From assembly GCA_916700875.1 (NCBI GenBank), contig CAKAKS010000039.1, positions 12,344,544-12,408,543 of the forward strand: a DNA stretch of 64,000 bases, written 5' to 3'. Every line of letters starts with the position of its first letter. Positions within the stretch are counted from its first letter, which is position 1. This stretch comes from Sebastes aleutianus (Eukaryota; Chordata; Actinopteri; Perciformes; Sebastidae). Positions 55,688-64,000 of the stretch are shown here, in pieces. Position numbers and translations under genes: made by a program. The notes beneath the pieces were generated by a model. It had not been told where the DNA came from and searched no databases. It was given only the letters and a program-made list of their open reading frames with translations.

Positions 55688-56300
55688 GCCCTGTATCCTA
55701 AAATTTTTTTAGAGGGAAACTTATTTTGTCGGGGACTACGTTTGTTTTTGACGTATCACAAATATGTTTTTAATGATAGTCAGCAGAAGTCCACAAAGGG
55801 AGGAGGTCGAGGTGGTGATGGGTCAAAGAAACGCCCATTGTTCAGAAAATACACTTTCCATGCAACAAACAGAAGCACATGGCTAATTATTATGCAGAAT
55901 GACATCACTGGACCTCTCTTTCTCTTGTTGGTTGGTTAGGTTTAGACATGAGGAGTGACATGAGTTTGGTTTAGGGTAGAATATCGGGGTAAGCCAACTA
56001 GAGGCAGAGTAGGTCATGCGTTCATCACCCCCGGGAAAGTCCGATGACATTTTGCATAAATAACCATGTACTTCTGGTCGGGATAATGGGCTGTCCATAT
56101 TTTGGACTATTGGGGTTTTGGAATAATGGGCCGTTGACAGGACTTCCACCCAGGAGACCGCTGTTTGTGTCCCCTTGTGAAACTAAAGGTCAATGGTCAC
56201 TTATTTTAATTTACGTCTGTAGCTTATATAACGTAGCAAGCCCAAACCATTTTGTTTTATACTAAACTTAACCAAGTAGTTTTGATGCATTTTGTTGGTA
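55688..56300 (+). repeat. R-family copy next to element X
   Basis: Head words (gccctgtatcctaaaa, gactacgtttgtttttg, gtatcacaaatatg) are followed by core words (aggacttccacccagg, agaccgctgtttgtgtcc, cccaaaccattttg, aaccaagtagttttg), with about 300 bases of other sequence between. Frames crossing it are not genes. Confidence 0.7.
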
Positions 56301-56509
56301 CTGCCACTACCAAAGAACAGTTCAAAAGAGTTAAATAAAAGAAGTGAGTCCACCCTCCCCACTATCACGCTGCCGCAAAGCTTTCAGGATTGATGCAGCA
56401 GTTGTTATAAGTCGACTTGCAGAAAAAACTACTTGAAATCTCTAAAATTTCAGAAATGTGTTGAGATTTTGGTAAATATAATATATTCATCTTCCTGCAG
56501 AGAGTCAGA

Positions 56510-56765
56510 TAATTGGAGTGATTCAGGGCCAGGCTAGCTGTTTCCCCCTGCTTCCAGTCTGTATGCTAAGCTAAACTAAGCCAACCAGCTGCTGACTGTA
56601 GCTTCATATTTTTCCGTGCAGACATTGAGAGTGGAATCACCCATAACACCTAAAAAGTTAAGATAAGAGAGATAAGATAAGGATGACAATAAAATCCATC
56701 TTATCTTATCTTATCTCTGCAAGAAAGCAAATAAGCGTATTTCCCAAAATGTTGAACTTTGAACG
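56510..56765 (+). repeat. Dispersed fish repeat with a TTATC-tailed insert
   Basis: The words ggccaggctagctgtttccc, gctgctgactgtagcttc and aataagcgtatttcccaaaa belong to a very common fish repeat that I recall. About 70 bp at 56645-56716 interrupt it: gataagagagataagataag and its near inverse cttatcttatcttatctc after aataaaatcc. This looks like a short self-complementary or retro-type insert. Confidence 0.55.
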
Positions 56766-57292
56766 TTGAACAAAACAAAATAACCGTCTCTCCTGACAGA
56801 AACATGAACAAATCCAAGTACCTAAAACAAAAGAGCAATTCAACCTGAACATTTAAGTATCATTGGTACCCATTGATTTCTGGGATTCACCAATGTTTCC
56901 TTATTTTTGCTCTTCTCTGAGGTAAATTTTAGGAGTGGCCGAGAGCACTCTTCCCAAGATAAGAAAAAAAACATCTTGTTTTCATAGTGCACAAACTGTT
57001 TGTCCAACACAAAGAAACAAGTTTTAAATTTGAGGAACATTAAAAAACGCATGAATATCATATAAGCAAATTTAAATTATTATGTTCTAGAGTAATTATA
57101 ATGATTATCAAATATGTGGGCTAAAGAAATACTATTGGTCCACTGATCCTAATTAAGACTATGAAAACCCTTGGATGATATTGAGTGGTTTACATACTGT
57201 TGTTAGATGCTTGTGAAATTTCCTATAAACATCAGTACTGATGCTCTGGAAAATGATACATTTATTTAACAGTACCAGTGACGGAACAACAC
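56766..57292. other. No gene recognised
   Basis: AT-rich sequence. The minus-strand frame at 56840-57061 is Phe-rich and without motifs. Confidence 0.4.
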
Positions 57293-57534
57293 CTGTCCTA
57301 TAGTGTTTAGGGGGTGTTACCTATGCCCTTATTCTGCCTTTATAGGCCTATAGTATTAAGGGGGCATTACCTATGCTGATACCTGCCCTTATAGTATTTA
57401 GAGGCGTTACCTATGCTGATACCTACCCGTTTAGTGTTTAGGGGGTGTTACCTACACTAATACATGGCCTTATAGTGTTTAGGGGCGTTACATACACTGA
57501 TACCTGCCCTTATAGTGTTTAGGGGGCATGACCT

Positions 57535-58620
57535 ATGCTGATACCGGCCCTTACTGGACTGGAACATTTAATTGGCATTAAAGGAACTGCACTAAGTTGG
57601 TTTAAGTCCTATTTATCAGATCGATCTCAGTTTGTACATGTCAACGATGAGTCCTCCATGTACGCCAAAGTTAGTCACGGAGTTCCACAGGGTTCTGTAC
57701 TTGGACCAATTCTATTTACCTTATATATGCTTCCCTTAGGCAATGTTATTAGAAAACACTCCATAAACTTCCATTGTTATGCAGATGATACCCAATTATA
57801 TCTATCAATCAAGCCAGACGAAACAAACCAGTTAACTAAACTTCAAGCATGCCTTAAGGACATAAAAACCTGGATGACCTGCAATTTCCTGATGTTAAAC
57901 TCAGACAAAACTGAAGTTATTGTACTAGGCCCTGAGCACCTCCGAAACAAATTATCTAATGATATAGTTACTTTAGATGGCATTGCCCTGGCCTCCAGCA
58001 CCACCGTAAGGAATCTGGGAGTTGTCTTCGACCAGGATATGTCCTTTAACTCTCACATAAAACAAACCTCACGGACTGCCTTCTTTCATCTACGTAACAT
58101 TGCGAAGATCAGGCACATCCTGTGTCAAAATGATGCAGAAAAATTAGTCCATGCATTTGTTACCTCTAGACTCGATTACTGCAATTCCTTATTATCAGGC
58201 TGCTCCAATAAGTCTCTTAAGACTCTCCAGTTGATCCAGAATGCTGCAGCACGTGTACTGACTAGAACTAGAAAAAGAGATCATATTACGCCTGTATTAG
58301 CTTCTCTGCACTGGCTGCCTGTAAAATCCAGAATAGATTTTAAAATCGTCCTCCTCACCTACAAAGCGCTAAACGGTCAGGCCCCATCATATCTTAAAGA
58401 GCTCATAGTACCCTACTACCCCACTAGAGCACTGCGCTCACAGAATGCAGGGTTACTTGAGGTTCCTAGAGTCTCCAAAAGTAGAATGGGAGCAAGAGCC
58501 TTCAGCTATCAAGCTCCTCTTCTCTGGAACCAGCTCCCAGTTTCAGTCCGGGAGGCAGACACCGTCTCTACATTTAAGAGTAGGCTAAAGACTTTCCTCT
58601 TTGATAACGCTTATACTTAA
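57535..58620 (+). CDS. Partial LINE reverse transcriptase (L2 ORF2 C-terminal part)
   Basis: This 361-residue open frame encodes the later part of a non-LTR reverse transcriptase, which would copy the element's RNA at a nicked genomic target. Gly-Val-Pro-Gln-Gly-Ser-Val-Leu-Gly-Pro lies at residues 49-58. The catalytic Tyr-Ala-Asp-Asp is at 82-85, followed by Thr-Gln-Leu-Tyr. The C-terminal region (His-Trp-Leu-Pro-Val near 272, Leu-Trp-Asn-Gln-Leu-Pro near 332) is the usual thumb/C-terminal segment of CR1/L2 proteins. The first six residues come from minisatellite sequence, so the annotated Met is not a native start. Compared with a typical L2 ORF2 of roughly 800-1000 residues, the endonuclease and the N-terminal RT motifs are missing. 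The frame is otherwise intact, suggesting a fairly young but dead-on-arrival copy. Confidence 0.9.
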   Translation: MLIPALTGLEHLIGIKGTALSWFKSYLSDRSQFVHVNDESSMYAKVSHGVPQGSVLGPILFTLYMLPLGNVIRKHSINFHCYADDTQLYLSIKPDETNQLTKLQACLKDIKTWMTCNFLMLNSDKTEVIVLGPEHLRNKLSNDIVTLDGIALASSTTVRNLGVVFDQDMSFNSHIKQTSRTAFFHLRNIAKIRHILCQNDAEKLVHAFVTSRLDYCNSLLSGCSNKSLKTLQLIQNAAARVLTRTRKRDHITPVLASLHWLPVKSRIDFKIVLLTYKALNGQAPSYLKELIVPYYPTRALRSQNAGLLEVPRVSKSRMGARAFSYQAPLLWNQLPVSVREADTVSTFKSRLKTFLFDNAYT

Positions 58621-59332
58621 GCTGCTATAGGCATAGACTGCCGGGGGACTTCCTATGACACACTGTCATAAGGAACTTCCTATGACACACTGAGCTCCCC
58701 TCTCCTTCTGTATATACTCATGTCCCATGTCCATGTTGTTACTAACTTCATTCCTTCCCGGGAGTCCTTGTGCCTCCTTGTCTCGCAGCTAACCGTGGAG
58801 CGGGGTCACACCTGGAGCGAGGTCATACCTGGAGCGGGATCACACCGGGAGCGAGGTTATACCTGGAGCATGAGTACACTTGGAGCAGGGTTTCACCTGG
58901 ATCTTGGTGGTCTCCGGTATTGTGGCTGCATCTGCTGCCGCGTCGGTGCCTGCTTGACACCAACTGCTACCATCCCTAATTAACTACGTCTGTACGAGGG
59001 ACTACCAATGCTAACGAGGGATTTCCAACACCTAGTGACAATGTGGCAGCCTGGAGAATAACACTTCTCAATCACTGCCAAAGACATCAAGAGCTCCCAG
59101 CAAGCATGCTGATGCTGCAGGAACCAACGCACGGGCATCGATCGCAGGGACGTCCCACACCAATACACATGGACGTACTGAGGAGAGATGCTGGACAGTG
59201 CTGGCTTTCCGATAGTTGTATTATCACTCTTTCCATCCACCACTATTGGTTTTGTGTTATCAGTCCTACTTGTATTAGCTATTACAGCTGCTAGACTGCT
59301 ATTGTGGCTGCTTCTCTATCTCTCTCTCTCTA

Positions 59333-59370
<38 letters not shown>

Positions 59371-59626
59371 TCTCTATCTATCTATCCCCCCAGCCGGTCT
59401 CGGCAGATGGCCGCCCGCCCTGCGCCCGGTTCTGCTCCAGGTTTCTTCCCAGTAATCGGGGAGTTTTTCCTGGCCACAGCGCGCTTGGTGGATCCTGTTG
59501 GGTCTCTAAACTATGGTGTACGGTCATAGACCTGCTCTATATATAAAGCGTCTTGAGATAACTTCTGTTGTGATTTGACGCTATACAAAAATAAATTGAT
59601 TTGATTTGATTTGATTTGATTTGATT
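57554..59626 (+). mobile_element. L2/CR1-type LINE, 5' truncated, inserted in the minisatellite
   Basis: It begins inside the reverse transcriptase gene and ends with a ~1-kb 3' UTR. That UTR has ggagcgaggt- and acacctggagc-type repeats near 58797-58900, a CT/CTAT microsatellite at about 59310-59386, and the conserved end cttgagataacttctgttgtg. The tail is a (TTGAT)n run at 59596-59626. Pentanucleotide tails in place of poly(A) are typical of L2/CR1 elements. The array resumes in register at tatagt right after it. A TTA may be duplicated at the junctions (57551-57553 and 59626-59628). The endonuclease domain and ORF1 are absent. Confidence 0.93.
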
Positions 59627-60587
59627 TATAGTATTTAGGGGGCGTTACCTACGCTAATACATGGCCTTATAGTGTTTAGGGGCTTTACTTATACTGATAC
59701 ATGCCCTTATAGTGTTTAGGGGGCGTTACCTATGCTGATACCCGCCTTTTAGTATTTAGGGGCGTTACCTATGCTAAAACATGCCCTTATAGTGTTTAGG
59801 GGCTTTACTTATACTGATACATGGCCTTATAGTGTTTAGGGGGCGTTACCTACGCTTATACATGGCCTTATAGTATTTAGGGGGCGTCACCTGTGCTAAA
59901 ACATGCCCTTATAGTGTTTAGGGGGCGTTACCTATGCTTATACATGCCCTTATAGTATTTAGGGGGCGTCACCTACGCTAATACATGCCCTTATAGTGTT
60001 TAGGGGGCGTTACCTACGCTTATACATGGCCTTATAGTATTTAGGGGGCGTCACCTATGCTAAAACATGGCCTTATAGTGTTTAGGGGCTTTACTTATAC
60101 TGATACATGCCCTTATAGTGTTTAGGGGGCGTTACCTATGCTAAAACATGCCCTTATAGTGTGTAGGGGGCGTTACCTATGCTGATACCTGCCCTTAGTG
60201 TTTAGGGGGCGTTACCTACGCTAATACATGGCCTTATAGTGTTTAGGGGGCGTTACCTATGCTGATACCCGCCTTTTAGTATTTAGGGGCGTTACCTATG
60301 CTAAAACATGGCCTTATAGTGTTTAGGGGCTTTACTTATACTGATACATGCCCTTATAGTGTTTAGGGGGCGTTACCTACACTAATACCTGCCCTTATAG
60401 TGTGTAGGGGGCGCTACCTATGCTGATACCTGCCCTTAGTGTTTAGGGGGCATTACCTTTGCTGATACCTGCCATTAGTGTTTAGGGGGTGTTACCTTTG
60501 CTGATACCCGCTTTTATAGTGTTTAGGGGGCATTACCTTTGCTGATACCTGCCCTTATGTAGTGTTTAGGGGGCGCTACCTATGCTA

Positions 60588-62732
60588 AAAAATCAGCCAC
60601 ATGCCTCCAATTTACAATCAAGTGGGATTCGTCATTCAGCACACCTGGGTAAGAGCAGACTTGGATGGTTGAGAATGTTTGTTGCATCTGGAGTTTGCTT
60701 CTCTTACCTTTTCTCTTAACAGAATATTGAGAATTTTTACAGAAGGTTGCTGCATGACGCACATCGTGTCACTACTCCAGTGTGAACACTACTGACTGAC
60801 AACCTGCTAAAAATGTTTATGCAGTAAGGAACTTGGAGAACTTGAACAAAGTTTGAGAGGTTGTGTTTATACTGAAGTAAATAAATCAATAAAAGACTTA
60901 TGCATCCTACAGTACTTCTGGTTTTCATCCGCCCACACCTCCTCGTTTCATCAGCCCATATCCATATCACCACGACTCCTGCATCGCCTGAAGAGGAGGC
61001 AGGTGTGTGTGACCCCTTTCATTAGCACCCTGAATACAACTCGTGTCTGGGATAACGAGAGGGAGTGCGTGGTGGAATGCAAACGGTAGGCGGTCCACGT
61101 AGCCGCTGAGAATTAGAGCAGCCTGAAGGAAACTCAGACGGTTACAGACAGAGACGACTCAGTCTGATCAGCTGCTGCATGTAAAGACACACAGTCTTGA
61201 TGAAACACTGAAGTTAATATAAAATGCAGATTTTAGCCAATTAGGTTCTATCCCTGCTGTCTTGTTTCTGCAGGTCAAAGTCGATCTTTCAATAAAACAA
61301 CATGCGAGGCAGCGCATTCCTGGAGACAGGAATTTAAAATACATAATTCCGAAAGCACAACACCACCACCCAGAAGACATTTATTGATTCATTGAATCAA
61401 TACGTTATAGATCCTGCAAACTTGATCTTGCAACAGGATGATTAAAAGCTGATTCAAAGCATCCACCGCACTGACAAGAAAATAAAAATCCATCTATTTT
61501 AATTTACTTAAATGAACCCCAGTATTGTGACACTTGAGCACTTTAAGCCCCCCTCGAGCCAGTGTTTTTTGGTTAACGTTCTTTCTCAAACAGAGAATCT
61601 AAACCCAGTTTAGATGAATTTACTGGTTATCAGACCACAAATGAGACAAGAACTATCTCAACAAACCGACTCTCTTTCACTCGCTCTCTTCTTCACCGTC
61701 TCCTCTTGGCGAGACGGCCGTCTGGCTGATGCTGTACCGAGGAGCCCCACCGCCGCACGCCGGCCACAGCGCACCGGAGGACGGGTAGACATGTTGCAGA
61801 GGTCTGCCGTTTAAAATCCAGTTTTGGGTGCACTATCCACCAGCACTCAAGGCGTAAACGGACGGTCAACCCGAAAACTCTTTATGTCTCCGGCCACGGC
61901 TATCGCCGGCGCAGAGGACTACAAAGATAGAGATAGATGGGATGAAAAGTGTCCGTCGGAAAGAGAGAGTTTTGACGATTTTGGGTGAATCATTCTGTGG
62001 GTGACTAAGAGTGGCAGCTCGGTGGTTTATCACAGTTCCTCAGGAAACAACTTCTCCGTCCGGATGGCTGACTGAAATAACCAGCGCGCAGAAGGGAAAT
62101 CAACTCGCTGAGCTCCTCTGGTGATACTAATGACATCCAGAGAGGCATTCACTCTGGTTTCAGAAAAACAGAAAACAGAAAAATACACCTTCATGACAGA
62201 CCACATTTTAGGCTTCTTTCATTTTGGCTGCTTAGGTGGCGATGCTGACGGAGTGGCTATGACCACTTGACAGTTAAAGATCTTTTAGTTTCTGACATCA
62301 AAACTCACCGTGTCCGTGAAAATGTTTTCTGATTGGTCGATATCAGAGTCCGTCAATGAGGTGACAACTGCCGAACCTTGAAGATGGATCTGAACTCACA
62401 GTGTGTGTTGATGAGGCCTGACAGGCCGCGTCTGCTGCTGACAGCGAGGGCGTCCTGCGGGGAGGAAACGACGGGGAGGCGTTCCCCTAAACCTGACACA
62501 GAACGAACACAGCTTGTTCTCAATTTATTTTCACCCAATTCACACCCAATGTCCTTTGTGGGCTGAAATTTTGTTCCCAGACTTGGGCCTGACAGCTGAA
62601 CCCCATTCCAAACCCAAAGCCCAGATTTAACCTCAATTTTCTTACTTTCTCTCTTGTCCCCTCCATCTTCCTCTCTCCTGTATGCACCAAGACTAAGAAT
62701 CTTCAGCCGAATTAGCAGCTCTGTGAGCAGCC
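60588..62732. other. No gene recognised apart from a candidate exon
   Basis: Mostly unique-looking. A CpG-richer stretch at about 61690-61910 (gcgagacggccgtctgg, cgccgcacgccggcc) may be a repeat or regulatory region. See the candidate exon at 60913-61085. Confidence 0.4.
60913..61085 (+). other. Candidate internal exon, unrecognised
   Basis: tgcatcctacag (to 60912) is a passable acceptor, and GCAAACG|GTAGGC at 61085/61086 is a reasonable donor. The 173 nt between are open in one frame with protein-like composition, ending near Arg-Val-Trp-Asp-Asn-Glu-Arg-Glu-Cys. I recognise no family. The acceptor pyrimidine tract is weak. Confidence 0.2.
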
Positions 62733-63115
62733 CTGTCTCCTACAAAATCCTGTGCCCATATACTGTAACTAAACTCCATTCTCAATTACGTTTTGAGGGA
62801 ACCTATTTTCTCCCAGATTACAGTTGCAGAATAGAACACCGGACGAAAATCTATGTGTATAAATGTATGTATAAACAACGCACTGTCTATAAACAATAAC
62901 GTCGCTGCTCATGTCCCGTGTGAAACAAAAAGTCAATGTTGATTTATTTGTCACGCAACTTCTGTATTAAGTTACGCCACTTCTATAGTTATATTAACCC
63001 AAACCATCATCTTTTCCTAAACCTAACCATGTAGTTTTGTTTCCTAAACCTACGTAAGTTGTTTCCTGTGAAGATTTATTTTGAAAAGACTGTATGCATG
63101 TTACGTGTGGGAATT
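62733..63115 (+). repeat. R-family copy, head plus core
   Basis: Head: gccctgtctcctacaaaat, tctcaattacgttttgaggg, attttctcccagattac. Core: cgctgctcatgtcccgtg, aaaagtcaatgttgattt, ttttcctaaacctaaccatg and ctgtgaagatttattttg. Confidence 0.72.
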
Positions 63116-64000
63116 GTCACGTGTTGCTGGACTTTTTTTATAGAAGAATTCAGTGTGTTAATGAGAATTATCCACAGTAACATGGACGCTGTCTCTGGAA
63201 ATGTTGCTGTTTAAAAAGTAATTTTTCGATTCTGTTAGCACGACACTTTAAATTCCACTCAGTGATTGTGTCGTGGATGAGAAAATTGTCTGCAGAGCTC
63301 TGACTTGTTGCATCAGATGTTACAGTTGTTCTTGTTATATTCACCTCCTCTCTGTTTCCCATAAACAGTGTGCAGCGGCCCTGACCTCCACATCCTCCCT
63401 CTGTACTAACTCAAACACCATGTAGGTACAATAACTTTACTGTAGAAACAACACTTTTAATCTGGAGGTGAAATCTCCTTCTGGCTGATCTCCTGCAGCA
63501 CTCTGCAGCCAGGGGGCTACAGCTAATGGTGTTCATTTTAACATACAACTGTGTTTGTGGAGGAAAGAAGGGTTTAAAAAAATCTGTTTCATCAGGATTT
63601 TGGTTCGGCCCTGTCGCCCCCATATACCTGGAAATGTCTTCAAACCCTCAGGCAGAAAATATCAGCTAACCCGCCTCCGCTCGGGAATTCAGCGTGCGTC
63701 ATCGTGGTGCATTAGGACGGTGGATAATGATGTGGAACGGATGTTCACAGGATTTAAAGCACAGGGGGACGACCTGGATGAACCTAAACAATGCTACCGC
63801 TCAAGTTCTAAAATTAGCACCCGCTAAATGCGGGTCAATTGTTGGCAGTGGCGGATAAAATCGTCAGGCCATTCGCCACTTTGGCGGACAGGGAAACGCT
63901 ATGGATGGGAATAGAAAACGGTTCTTAGTTGTCTGATTCCTTGGTATCTCATGCCTCCGTGACAATCGATTCCTCTGTATTGATGCTTTCCAACAGTTCC
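63116..64000. other. No gene recognised
   Basis: Short frames on both strands without motifs. The sequence runs off the right edge of the window. Confidence 0.4.

Larger units (their letters stand above)
57293..60587 (+). repeat. 41-bp minisatellite, about 30 units, split by an L2
   Basis: The unit has the form tatagtgtttagggggcgtt followed by acctatgctgatacctgccct. I count 6 units left of the L2 (57293-57553) and 24 right of it (59627-60587). Variants with ggggctttacttatactgat recur at about 59669, 59793, 60076 and 60316. Units with ggggcgttacctatgctaaa recur too. Blocks of several units were thus copied together. Confidence 0.95.

Noticed and set aside
55424..55939. 171-residue open frame
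   Set aside because: It crosses the junction of element X and an R copy; the same X segment at 33617-34424 does not keep the frame as a conserved protein.
58720..59529. Several overlapping frames after the reverse transcriptase
   Set aside because: They lie in the L2 3' UTR and its CT microsatellite, downstream of the RT stop at 58618-58620.
57293..60587. CRISPR-like array or interstitial telomeric repeat
   Set aside because: Units are contiguous with no unique spacers, and TTAGGG occurs only as part of a 41-bp unit, not in tandem.

Overview
This window looks like non-coding, repeat-dense nuclear DNA from a spiny-rayed (percomorph) teleost. The evidence is the repeat content: an L2/CR1-type LINE with a pentanucleotide 3' tail, V-SINE/DANA-like and other tRNA-derived SINEs, Gypsy-like solo LTRs, and many short non-autonomous DNA elements of kinds I recall from perciform genomes. 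The species call is inference. I find no complete host gene. The only long open frame with real protein homology is the partial reverse transcriptase of the L2 insertion at 57554-59626. Six stretches that could be host exons are listed with low confidence.

Layout. 0-6 kb: a repeat terminus at the left edge, a solo LTR with target duplication (299-816), two V-SINE copies, and a well-preserved inverted-repeat element at 4881-5729 that is split by one of those SINEs. 6.0-6.9 kb: an A-rich ~140-bp tandem array. 7.4-10.2 kb: a TTA-flanked MITE nested in an older repeat, then a 22-bp minisatellite next to another dispersed repeat. 11-16.7 kb: a 67-bp tandem repeat, microsatellites, and a composite block named here Q-U-T. 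19.4-24.8 kb: copies of family R, a retro-insertion on the minus strand, and a perfect 26-bp-arm hairpin. 25-31.6 kb: a TTAA-flanked element, a second Q-U-T composite and more R copies. 33.5-41 kb: element X, an L2 tail, S-family copies, a 750-bp AGT/AGC array and a tRNA-derived SINE with a 9-bp target duplication. 41.6-46.1 kb: palindromic AT-rich T elements flanked by TA, and a nested hairpin MITE. 48-56.7 kb: a TTAA-flanked element, a foldback R element, a second (minus-strand) solo LTR and an inverted copy of X. 57.3-60.6 kb: a 41-bp minisatellite split by the L2. 60.6-64 kb: mostly unique sequence plus one R copy.

The dominant theme is modular, nested non-autonomous DNA elements. Family R (about 18 pieces) shares a core that carries several different ends. 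Family letters R, Q, T, U, X and S are working names defined here, not database names. Identities described as recalled come from memory of fish repeats and were not searched.
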